Shown here piece by piece: positions 1 through 5,929 of a stretch of DNA of 5,929 nucleotides (position 1 is its first letter; each line of letters opens with the position of its first letter). The notes under the pieces were generated by a model. That model saw only the letters and a program-made list of their open reading frames with translations, made no database searches and was not told where the DNA came from. A program made the position numbers and the translations under genes. This DNA comes from Rhodospirillaceae bacterium (GTDB lineage Bacteria; Pseudomonadota; Alphaproteobacteria; MPNO01; UBA2964): NCBI GenBank assembly GCA_002712335.1, contig PATI01000058.1, positions 1 to 5,929 of the forward strand. Direction: 5' to 3'.

Positions 1-392
1 TCTCAGATCTGGGAAAGCCCAACGGCATAATCTAAGGCGAAGAATTCGGGGGCGCTTTTTTTGTTGGCCTACGGTATGGAAAGGGAATACTCAAACGGAA
101 AAAATCAAAAAACTATCCAGTATATTGGCAAGGCCCATCCGTAGGTTTTGATTTTGGTGGCAATGCCTCAAAGGTTTTTACGCTGGTATATCACCTGAGA
201 AATCCAGGAGATATTTATCGACGTTTTCCCGGAATTGATGGAAGCTTTTATTATGTTGCGGGGATAGGGCTTAATTATCAACAGGCTGGCAATGTTACGT
301 TGGCGCCTATTAGAACGGGAATCGGTGTTAGAGCAGGAGCTAACGTCGGATATCTACACTATAGTCAAGAGCACAGTTGGCTGCCCTTTTAA
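1..392 (+). pseudogene. eipA: EipA-like (DUF1134) envelope protein, 3' part, interrupted by an in-frame TAA
   Basis: Frame 3 from position 3 to the TAA at 390-392 reads as the C-terminal part of the DUF1134/EipA family, small exported proteins of Alphaproteobacteria linked to envelope integrity in Brucella and Caulobacter. Visible family hallmarks are GKPNG near the left edge, GEEFGGAFFVGLRYGKG, VYWQGPSVGFDFGGNASKVF, RRFPGIDGS, a LAPIRTGIGVRAGANVGYL stretch and the terminal aromatic-rich SWLPF. The N-terminus and signal peptide lie outside the window. The reading frame is interrupted by TAA at 33-35, between GKPNGII and GEEFGGAF, and both sides stay in the same frame and in family register. 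This is therefore a single nonsense substitution, not a frameshift. No ATG or GTG occurs in frame after the stop, so reinitiation is unlikely. The 118 codons after the stop look intact, which suggests recent inactivation or a base-call error at a contig edge. Family assignment is firm; pseudogene status is less so. Confidence 0.75.
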
Positions 393-400
393 TCAATTAT

Positions 401-2083
401 CTAGCAACAATTAGACGTTAGTCCGCCATCTACAATGATCTCGCTTCCGGTTACATAACGGGATTGGTCACTAGCCAAATATGAAACGGCCTGTGCTACG
501 TCTATCGCCTCTCCCATACAACCTAATGGAACAGATTTTGCTCGGCGTTCAAAAACCTTTTTCATTGTTTCCGGATTTTCTGACCTTTCTCCCTGCCGTA
601 CTTCAGTCATTGGCGTGTGAATTTTTCCAGGGATTACGCAATTAGAACGTATTCCTCTCCTGGCAAACTCTAGTGCTAACCCACGAGAAAACCTAATTAA
701 TCCGCCCTTTCCCGTCTGGTAAGAATTCATTGGATGTTCTGGTACACTGATACCTGAAGTAGACGCAGTATGAATGATAGACCCGCTACCTTGTCGTTCC
801 ATAATTGGAATGACTGCTCTACTCGCCAAGAATGAGGGTTTTACATTGAATAATACATTGTTGCACCACGTATCAACATCCATATCTAAAGGGCCCTCCT
901 GTCCGGCTGAGCCACCGACGTTGTTATGCAATATATCAATTTGTCCGAAAGCTTCTTGGCATTTTGCAATCATTGCCTCAACTTCTTTTGGTGATGTAGC
1001 GTCTGCTTTAAAAATTTCACATTTTCCACCTTCAGAGATAATGAGCGCCTTTGTCTCTTTCACTGCCTCAAGGCTCTGGTCTACAGCAAAAATTTTCGCT
1101 CCTTCTCTAGCCATTAACAATGCGGATGCCTTTCCATTACCTATTCCTGGACCAAGGGAACCGGCACCGACAACCACCGCTGTTTTACCATCTAAGCGGC
1201 CCCCTTTATGTGGTTTTGCCCTAACTTCGGGACTTGGCACCTTAATTACGGCCCCTTTTCTTGGCTTTCGCCAATCGAGGGGGCGTCCTGCTGTAATACC
1301 ACCATCAACGACTAGCTCAGTCGCCGTTATATATTTTGCTTCCTCCGACGCAAGAAAAACGGCGGCCCAAGCTGTATCCCAAGCATCACCCATATACCCA
1401 ACAGGGATCATGCGGTTCCGTTCATCCAATGCGGCTGCCCGAGATTCGGGAGTTTCATACATTTCATTAATTCTATCTATAACAAGGGGCGTTGCCATCA
1501 AACCGGGTAAAATACAGTTTGATCGCACCCCATGTCTGGCCCACTGTGAAGCTACAGATCTTGACAACTGAATTAGAGCAGCCTTTCCTGCTTGATAGGC
1601 TACAATGCTTCTCTCCAAATTTTTAATACCGGCAATGGAGGAAACATTAACCACTGCACCACCGCCTCCTTTTGCAATTATCGGTAAGACATGTTTATTG
1701 GTAATAAAAGCTGAATCGATATTGACGGCCATATTCTTTTTCCAGGTATCAATCGTCATTTCAACCGGATCACCTAACGCCGCCGCACCTACATTATTAT
1801 GCAAAACATCAATCCGACCAAAGCGGCTAATACATTTCTCTACTATGTTGAAGACAGATGCGCTATCTGTGACGTCAGCAATGCCACATTCAATTTCGCC
1901 CCCTTCTTTTTTGATTATACTGGCGGTATCCTCTACTGCTTTGGAATTTATATCTACGGCAAAAACCTTTGCACCTTCCCTTGCATACAAAACTGCCGCC
2001 GCTTTCCCATTGCCCCACCCGTTTCCACGCGAACCTGCGCCAAAGATTATAGCAATCTTATCCTCGAGACGTTTAGCCATCAT
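401..2083 (-). CDS. Tandem double-domain short-chain dehydrogenase/reductase (SDR-SDR fusion)
   Basis: This 560-residue cytosolic protein is built from two full classical SDR domains (about residues 5-265 and 298-560) joined by a basic, proline-containing linker (about 266-297). SDRs of this kind oxidise alcohols or reduce ketones with NAD(P)(H); the substrate here is unknown. Domain 1 shows a glycine-rich loop at 15-26, D44 at the end of strand beta-2 (favouring NAD over NADP), NNVG at 96-99, and the tetrad N121, S149, Y163, K167 (YQAGK). Domain 2 repeats this with a loop at 306-317, D335, NNVG at 387-390, and N413, S441, Y455, K459 (YQTGK). Each ends in VDGG (259-262, 552-555). A usual SDR is about 250 residues, so this is a double-length fusion, and both active sites look complete. 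Residues 9-99 and 300-390 align without gaps with 49 identities of 91 by hand count, implying internal duplication. AGGA at 2088-2091 sits 4 bases before the first ATG and 7 before the second (2080), so Met2 may be the real start. It follows the small ORF at 2100-2156 by 16 bases. Confidence 0.93.
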   Translation of the reverse strand: MMAKRLEDKIAIIFGAGSRGNGWGNGKAAAVLYAREGAKVFAVDINSKAVEDTASIIKKEGGEIECGIADVTDSASVFNIVEKCISRFGRIDVLHNNVGAAALGDPVEMTIDTWKKNMAVNIDSAFITNKHVLPIIAKGGGGAVVNVSSIAGIKNLERSIVAYQAGKAALIQLSRSVASQWARHGVRSNCILPGLMATPLVIDRINEMYETPESRAAALDERNRMIPVGYMGDAWDTAWAAVFLASEEAKYITATELVVDGGITAGRPLDWRKPRKGAVIKVPSPEVRAKPHKGGRLDGKTAVVVGAGSLGPGIGNGKASALLMAREGAKIFAVDQSLEAVKETKALIISEGGKCEIFKADATSPKEVEAMIAKCQEAFGQIDILHNNVGGSAGQEGPLDMDVDTWCNNVLFNVKPSFLASRAVIPIMERQGSGSIIHTASTSGISVPEHPMNSYQTGKGGLIRFSRGLALEFARRGIRSNCVIPGKIHTPMTEVRQGERSENPETMKKVFERRAKSVPLGCMGEAIDVAQAVSYLASDQSRYVTGSEIIVDGGLTSNCC

Positions 2084-2087
2084 TCAT

Positions 2088-2091
2088 TCCT
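2088..2091 (-). promoter_or_regulatory. Shine-Dalgarno sequence of the double SDR gene
   Basis: AGGA on the minus strand lies 4 bases before the ATG at 2083 and 7 bases before the adjacent in-frame ATG at 2080. The spacing favours initiation at the second ATG. A third ATG at 2085-2087 is out of frame and too close to the AGGA to be used. Confidence 0.5.
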
Positions 2092-2099
2092 GTTAATAA

Positions 2100-2156
2100 T
2101 TATTGTCCAGGAAGAATAGAACGCAGCCAATGATGAGAACAATAGCGTGCTAACAT
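2100..2156 (-). CDS. Candidate small ORF / leader peptide (18 aa) ahead of the SDR gene
   Basis: On the minus strand an ATG at 2156 opens an 18-codon frame, MLARYCSHHWLRSILPGQ, ending in TAA at 2100-2102. The support is its ribosome binding site: AAGGAG (2164-2169) with a 7-base spacer, much better than that of the SDR gene itself. It ends 16 bases before the SDR start and is in a different frame, so it is not an N-terminal extension. The sequence is basic, with one Cys, two His, one Trp and no acidic residue. I recognise no family. It could be a regulatory leader peptide whose translation controls the SDR gene, an independently acting small protein, or a chance ORF. The strong SD next to an ATG is what is seen; any role is inferred. 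Confidence 0.4.
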   Translation of the reverse strand: MLARYCSHHWLRSILPGQ

Positions 2157-2163
2157 AAATAAG

Positions 2164-2169
2164 CTCCTT
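2164..2169 (-). promoter_or_regulatory. Strong Shine-Dalgarno sequence of the 18-aa ORF
   Basis: AAGGAG on the minus strand is a near-perfect match to the anti-SD and lies 7 bases before the ATG at 2156. No longer reading frame uses it, so it marks either the small ORF or the remains of a former gene start. Confidence 0.5.
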
Positions 2170-2183
2170 GGATTTGATTGATT

Positions 2184-2208
2184 GAAGTTAACAAAAATAT
2201 TGAACTTC
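2184..2208. repeat. Inverted repeat GAAGTT-N13-AACTTC in the divergent intergenic region
   Basis: GAAGTT at 2184-2189 and AACTTC at 2203-2208 form a perfect 6-base inverted repeat with a 13-base AT-rich spacer (arm centres 19 bases apart). It lies between the divergent SDR transcript and cytochrome c gene and overlaps a possible minus-strand -10 box, so it could be an operator for a dimeric regulator. Arms of this length can occur by chance in AT-rich DNA. Confidence 0.25.
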
Positions 2209-2224
2209 TATGAATCATCACCAA
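2196..2224 (-). promoter_or_regulatory. Weak candidate promoter for the small ORF and SDR gene
   Basis: On the minus strand TTGGTG (2219-2224, 3 of 6 to TTGACA) and AATATT (2196-2201, 4 of 6 to TATAAT) are separated by 17 bases. Transcription would begin near 2189 and place AAGGAG of the small ORF about 20 bases into the message. The match is poor and AT-rich background makes such pairs common; only position and spacing support it. Confidence 0.2.
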
Positions 2225-2270
2225 ATTAAGAAAAGACGTTTTACTTTATAAATCTTGATGCGTTGTAGCC

Positions 2271-2693
2271 TTGAAAAACTTTGTCGTAATATTGGTGATA
2301 TGTGGCAGCATATTTGGTTGTGCTGAAAGTGTATTTTCGAAAAGTATTTTCGAACAGGGGAAAAGGATCTTTAATAAATGTCGTTCATGCCATTCTCTGA
2401 CCTCGGGTGTCAGTAAAATTGGCCCTAGTTTACATGGTATATTCGAAAGAAGAGCTGGGACTTGGCGAAAGAAAAACGGAAAACTTTATAGGTATTCAAC
2501 AGTTCTAAAGAATGCTGGGCAAGTGCACTCTGATAAAAGGGTTCCGCCTTTAGTTTGGAATAAAAATACTCTCAATAAATTTCTTGAGGCACCGAGAAAA
2601 TATCTTCCGGGAAATAAAATGAGTTTTATCGGTTTGAAAAAACCAAAAGACAGAGAAGCTCTGATTTTGTTTTTAAAAAAGGCGACAAAATAA
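2271..2693 (+). CDS. Exported class I c-type cytochrome (cytochrome c2 / mitochondrial-type)
   Basis: The 140-residue protein carries one covalently attached heme and should shuttle electrons on the periplasmic side of the membrane. The heme motif CRSCH has C37 and C40 for thioether bonds and H41 as the proximal ligand. M117 in LPGNKMSF is the expected distal ligand. GPSLHGIFERRAG (51-63), YSTVLKNAG (75-83) and a C-terminal LKKATK match mitochondrial-type cytochrome c. The first 23 or so residues are a hydrophobic export signal. Cleavage could be by signal peptidase I near VFS-KS, or at a lipobox-like IFGC with lipidated C17. The start is TTG at 2271: the frame has a stop at 2256-2258 and no ATG or GTG between, and no good SD is visible, so the exact start is uncertain (a TTG-GTG pair at 2289-2294 would cut into the signal). 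The gene faces away from the SDR gene and ends 8 bases from the converging TRAP permease. Confidence 0.9.
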   Translation: MKNFVVILVICGSIFGCAESVFSKSIFEQGKRIFNKCRSCHSLTSGVSKIGPSLHGIFERRAGTWRKKNGKLYRYSTVLKNAGQVHSDKRVPPLVWNKNTLNKFLEAPRKYLPGNKMSFIGLKKPKDREALILFLKKATK

Positions 2694-2701
2694 ACCTAAA
2701 T

Positions 2702-5083
2702 TTAACAGTGTTGTTTTTCTAGTCGACGACGGGCTAATTGATTGGAAACAACCAAGGACAATGCAAAAAGAGCCAATAAATATATCCACTCTTTAGCAGG
2801 GCGATCACGTTGCTCAACGTCCAAATCAATCACATAGTCCTCGTTAGGTCTCATGCCCAATTTTGCAGCAGGACTATTAAAGGGTATATTAATTATAGGA
2901 TAGCGCCCATTCTTTATCTTCCCAAGTTCTAGACCATAAGACTTTAGGTTGGAATTTCCGGAAGACTTTAACAGAAATAATTTAAACCGATCCCCATAAT
3001 CAGTCTCCCGAACAATATGTACTCGGAACGTCAATCCAACGTCCACCGAGAACTCTCCCTTAACCGTTCTATTTAAATCCACAGATTTAAAGGAGGGGTA
3101 AACCCTATCTAGAAGAAAGTCAGGCCTAAAAAACCCAACTATTGCAATGACGAGAAAAATACCTTCAAACCATTTAAGACGGACAAACATCCATTGTTGA
3201 GTTAAAGAACTAAAGCACAAGATGGCAAGTAATGAGACACAAAATATCATTAAGCCATGCCAAATACTGGTTACACCAATAAGAAGTAACTCAGTATTAA
3301 AAATAAATACAAATGGTAATATTGCTGTCCTAATATCATAGAAAAACGATTGCACCCCTGTTTTTAAGGGGTCAGCTTTTGAAATGGCTGATGCCGCAAA
3401 GGCAGCTAAACATACCGGAGGCGTTGAATCAGCAAGAAGACCAAAATAGAAAACGAACAAATGGACTGCAATCAAAGGCAACACCAGACCTGACGCATTT
3501 CCGAGCTCGACCAAGACGCCAGCCAAGAGCGACGCGACAACTAGATAATTCGCTGTTGTAGGAAGCCCCATTCCCAGCACAATACAAAGAGCCGCAGTTA
3601 GTAGAAGGAGTAAATACACATTGCCGCCTGATAGCGCTTCAACAACACCGACCATGGCATTATTTAGACCAGTAGATGATACAGCACCTACGATAATTCC
3701 AGCAGCTGCAACAGCAACGGCGATAGCGATCATGTTTCTGGCTCCGGAAATAAGGCCGTCTTTAATATCCATTATGGCAAAAAAAATACCTCGGAGAACC
3801 GGTTGACCTTGATAGTACCCAGCGATGATCCGCTGACCGACTATAATTAACATCATAACCATTATTGAATAAAAGACAGCGCTTCCAGCCGTCCAACGTG
3901 CGACCATCAGCAAATAGACTAAGACGGCTATGGGGGCCAAAAAATGGAGACCCTGCTTAAAGGTTCTCCAAAGAATAGGAACATCAGCACGGTCTAGGCC
4001 TTTCAAACCCAGTTTTAATGCTTCCAGATGAGAAATGTAAAGTAGTGCCATATAACTTATAACTGCCGGAATAAATGCAGCGACCACTACATCGAAATAT
4101 GGTATACCGATTGTTTCAGCGATAATAAAGGCAGCGGCCCCCATAATGGGAGGCATAAGTTGACCGTTAGTCGAGGCTGCAACTTCTATAGCCCCTGCTT
4201 TGACGGCAGGAATACCTGTTTTTTTCATTACCGGAATAGTAAAAGTGCCAGTCGTCACAACATTGGCTATTGAGGAACCTGATATTACTCCGCTCATACC
4301 GGAGGCGAGTATCGCAGCCTTCGCAGGACCACCGCGGTATTTCCCAACCATGGCAAAAGCTAAATCTAGGAAATATTTTCCAGCACCCGCTTTCTCTAGT
4401 AGAGCACCAAAAAGCACAAAAAGAAAAACAAAGCTTACCGATACATCTAGTGGTATGCCGAATATACCTTCACCTGTTAACCATTGATAACCAATTAATC
4501 GCTCAATTGAGACACCTTTATGGGAAATAATATCAGGCATCGATTGCCCGAATATTGAAAATACTAGAAAAGTGAGACAAACGATAACCAGAGGCCATCC
4601 AACTGCACGGCGGGTGGCCTCAAGCAACAATACGATACCTACTCCTCCTACAATGGCTTCAATAGGAACTGTAAGACCCCATATTTCACTAACCAATAGA
4701 ACGCCGACACGGTTATTTATACCTTCCTGTGCAATCATCGGATAGAGTGCACATAAAGCTGCCACGATCCCTAATAAAAGGTCAGATATTGGTAAACCAG
4801 AGCTTTTCTTCCTTTTTGTTGACGGAAAAATTATAAAGCAAAGTAGGAGAGCAAATGCCAAATGCACCCCCCTCGCTGGGACATCCACAATAATCCCCAA
4901 ATTTATTAGGAATGGAAAAGGAGAAGCAATCCATAGTTGAAACAAAGACCAGGCTAATGCCAGACTGGCAATTAACTGGGTTACCAATGGTCCTGGATCT
5001 ATACGACCCGCTTCCATATTACTTAAAATATCATCTGCATCCACGGCTTCATTAGTTAGATGATTTTCCACCATGTCCGCCAT
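2702..5083 (-). CDS. TRAP transporter permease, 4TM/12TM (DctQ-DctM) fusion with C-terminal DUF3394-like module
   Basis: This 793-residue inner-membrane protein is the membrane part of a TAXI-type TRAP importer, which uses an ion gradient and a periplasmic receptor to take up (usually carboxylate) solutes. The N-terminal part (about 30-180) is the small-subunit-like 4TM region, with the conserved RGVHLAF at 71-77. The DctM domain follows (about 140-600), with family motifs SGMSGVISGSS (261-271), NGQLMPPIMGAAAF (306-319), GMGLPTTANY (504-513) and DSTPPVCLAAFAAS (552-565). After more membrane helices to about 652 comes a soluble segment (about 660-762) containing PFNSPAAKLGMRPNEDYVI, a PDZ-like stretch fitting DUF3394, and then a last helix (about 765-781) and a basic tail. 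The length is normal for fusions that carry this module. Start ATG 5083 has GAAGGG at 5095-5100, 11 bases away and rather weak. The TAXI receptor lies 75 bases upstream on the same strand, with a stem-loop between them. Substrate cannot be read from sequence. Confidence 0.94.
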   Translation of the reverse strand: MADMVENHLTNEAVDADDILSNMEAGRIDPGPLVTQLIASLALAWSLFQLWIASPFPFLINLGIIVDVPARGVHLAFALLLCFIIFPSTKRKKSSGLPISDLLLGIVAALCALYPMIAQEGINNRVGVLLVSEIWGLTVPIEAIVGGVGIVLLLEATRRAVGWPLVIVCLTFLVFSIFGQSMPDIISHKGVSIERLIGYQWLTGEGIFGIPLDVSVSFVFLFVLFGALLEKAGAGKYFLDLAFAMVGKYRGGPAKAAILASGMSGVISGSSIANVVTTGTFTIPVMKKTGIPAVKAGAIEVAASTNGQLMPPIMGAAAFIIAETIGIPYFDVVVAAFIPAVISYMALLYISHLEALKLGLKGLDRADVPILWRTFKQGLHFLAPIAVLVYLLMVARWTAGSAVFYSIMVMMLIIVGQRIIAGYYQGQPVLRGIFFAIMDIKDGLISGARNMIAIAVAVAAAGIIVGAVSSTGLNNAMVGVVEALSGGNVYLLLLLTAALCIVLGMGLPTTANYLVVASLLAGVLVELGNASGLVLPLIAVHLFVFYFGLLADSTPPVCLAAFAASAISKADPLKTGVQSFFYDIRTAILPFVFIFNTELLLIGVTSIWHGLMIFCVSLLAILCFSSLTQQWMFVRLKWFEGIFLVIAIVGFFRPDFLLDRVYPSFKSVDLNRTVKGEFSVDVGLTFRVHIVRETDYGDRFKLFLLKSSGNSNLKSYGLELGKIKNGRYPIINIPFNSPAAKLGMRPNEDYVIDLDVEQRDRPAKEWIYLLALFALSLVVSNQLARRRLEKQHC

Positions 5084-5108
5084 TATAGGTGTTACCCTTC
5101 AAAGTAAA

Positions 5109-5136
5109 ACGGCGGATGCTATAGCGCATCCGCCGT
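5109..5136 (-). terminator. Stem-loop between TAXI receptor and permease genes, probable attenuating terminator
   Basis: ACGGCGGATGC (5109-5119) and its exact reverse complement (5126-5136) form an 11-bp, GC-rich perfect stem with a 6-base loop. On the minus strand the stem is followed by TTTTACTTT, a short broken U-tract, so it resembles a leaky intrinsic terminator or mRNA-stabilising hairpin. It lies between the stop of the solute receptor and the start of the permease. Such hairpins in transporter operons commonly let the binding protein be made in excess of the membrane subunit; that role here is inferred. Confidence 0.65.
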
Positions 5137-5158
5137 CTTCATTGTTACTATAGAAGAA

Positions 5159-5929
5159 TTACTTCCAACCTTTTTCCTTATAATATTTTAGCGCGCCCTT
5201 ATGCAAAGGTGCAGAAAGACCATCGCTAATCATCCGTTTTGGGTCAAGGTTACGAAATGCCGGATGGAGTTTCCGAAAATCATCAAGGTTCTCCATAACA
5301 GCCCGGGTTACTTCATAAACTGTCTTCTCATCAACATCGGAACTGGTCACAAATGTTGCCATCACACCAAACGTTGTTACGTTTGACGTTGTGGTTTTAT
5401 AAGTCCCTTTTGGAATGGTGGCCCAAGCATAATATGGACGTTCCTTAACGAGGCCAGCAGCCATTTTATTATTAAAATTTACTATTTTTGCGCCACAGCC
5501 ATCGGTGGCAACTGATACGCCAGCATTTGGCACACCGACTGTATAGATGAATGCATCAATCTTTCCATCACAAAGAGCTTTGGATTGCTCGGATGAAGTC
5601 AATTCGGTTGCAGCTTTAAAAGCGCTTTTCTTCCAACCGGCACGCTTCATCAAGAACTCCATTGTGCCGCGTTGTCCGGACCCGGGATTGCCAATATTTA
5701 CGCGTTTACCCTTCAGACTATTCCAACCGGAAATTCCTGAGTTACCTCCAGCGATAATGTGTAGTGGTTCTGGATGAACAGAGAAAACCGCGCGTACCTT
5801 TTTGAAAGCTTTATCTTTCCAAGGACCTCCACTGCCATTATAGGCATGATGTTGCCAGTCGGATTGAGCTACCCCAAAATCCAACTCTCCAGCTTTGATC
5901 TGCCCAATATTATAGTTTGACCCACCAGT
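5159..5929 (-). CDS. TRAP transporter solute receptor, TAXI family (N-terminus outside window)
   Basis: The last 256 residues of a periplasmic TAXI-family substrate-binding protein are present, and the frame stays open to the window edge. It should bind solute in the periplasm and deliver it to the fused TRAP permease encoded next. The visible N-terminal sequence TGGSNYNIGQIKAGELDFGV is a TAXI hallmark. Further family motifs are VFSVHPEPLHIIAG, a LKGKRVNIGNPGSGQRGTME stretch typical of the binding core, a DGKIDAFIYTVGVPNAG stretch, and the C-terminal HPAFRNLDPKRM and APLHKGALKYYKEKGW. Family members are roughly 320 residues, so about 60, including the signal peptide, are missing. The codon at 5882-5884 is TTG (Leu in family context GEL-DFGV), not a start; reading it as an initiator would wrongly drop 15 conserved residues. 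The gene is first of the visible TRAP cassette. The ligand is not identifiable from these motifs. Confidence 0.93.
   Translation of the reverse strand, partial: TGGSNYNIGQIKAGELDFGVAQSDWQHHAYNGSGGPWKDKAFKKVRAVFSVHPEPLHIIAGGNSGISGWNSLKGKRVNIGNPGSGQRGTMEFLMKRAGWKKSAFKAATELTSSEQSKALCDGKIDAFIYTVGVPNAGVSVATDGCGAKIVNFNNKMAAGLVKERPYYAWATIPKGTYKTTTSNVTTFGVMATFVTSSDVDEKTVYEVTRAVMENLDDFRKLHPAFRNLDPKRMISDGLSAPLHKGALKYYKEKGWK

Noticed and set aside
54..66. T7 run in the eipA-like gene as a phase-variation or frameshift site
   Set aside because: The family frame is continuous through the run (GAFFVGLRYG), so no slip is needed; the break is the upstream TAA, not the homopolymer.
774..1571. Long open frame on the + strand opposite the SDR gene (265 codons)
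   Set aside because: It is antisense to a clear two-domain SDR, its product has no recognisable domain and it is proline/serine-rich in the way shadow frames are. The same holds for + strand frames at 1605-2096 and 1799-2119.
401..2693. The SDR and the cytochrome c acting together as an alcohol dehydrogenase electron chain
   Set aside because: SDRs pass electrons to soluble NAD(P) in the cytosol, whereas this cytochrome is exported. The genes are divergent and no quinoprotein or flavin subunit is present.
2675..2730. A/T-rich stretch between cytochrome c and permease ends as a bidirectional terminator
   Set aside because: A-runs and T-runs are present but I could not pair flanking arms into a stable GC-containing stem.
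3379..4530. Several + strand open frames opposite the TRAP permease (3379-3561, 3621-3806, 4200-4487, 4270-4530)
   Set aside because: All lie antisense to conserved TRAP membrane motifs, and none has a family signature or a supporting ribosome binding site that I could see.
5201..5777. + strand open frames opposite the TAXI receptor (5201-5386, 5547-5777)
   Set aside because: They are shadows of a well-conserved receptor frame and show no protein-like features of their own.

Overview
The window looks like part of a moderately AT-rich alphaproteobacterial chromosome, possibly a free-living aquatic lineage or a metagenomic contig. The main pointers are an EipA/DUF1134 gene end (a family typical of Alphaproteobacteria), a mitochondrial-type class I cytochrome c, and a TAXI-type TRAP transporter with its fused permease. 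This assignment is inferred from family content only.

Layout. Positions 1-392 (+) hold the 3' end of an eipA-like (DUF1134) gene whose frame is broken by a TAA codon at 33-35. Eight bases later, on the opposite strand, lies a 560-residue protein (401-2083, -) made of two complete short-chain dehydrogenase/reductase (SDR) domains in tandem. Just upstream of it on the same strand, at 2100-2156, is an 18-codon small ORF with a very good Shine-Dalgarno sequence; I propose it as a leader peptide or small protein of the SDR transcript. The 187-base gap (2084-2270) between the SDR gene and the divergent cytochrome c gene also holds an inverted repeat and a weak promoter-like pair.

Positions 2271-2693 (+) encode a small exported c-type cytochrome with a TTG start. 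It converges, again with an 8-base gap, on a minus-strand TRAP cassette. The cassette consists of a TAXI-family periplasmic solute receptor (5159 to beyond the window end, N-terminus missing), a stem-loop resembling a leaky terminator (5109-5136), and a 793-residue fused 4TM/12TM TRAP permease with a C-terminal DUF3394-like module (2702-5083).

How they fit. The receptor and permease clearly form one secondary uptake system, in which the receptor captures a probably carboxylate-type solute and the permease imports it. The double SDR is probably a cytosolic NAD-dependent oxidoreductase. A link between its substrate and the imported solute is possible but not shown, because the cytochrome gene lies between them in the other orientation. 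I see no mobile elements, CRISPR arrays, tRNA or rRNA. The least ordinary features are the SDR-SDR fusion, the small ORF ahead of it, and the nonsense codon in the eipA-like gene.
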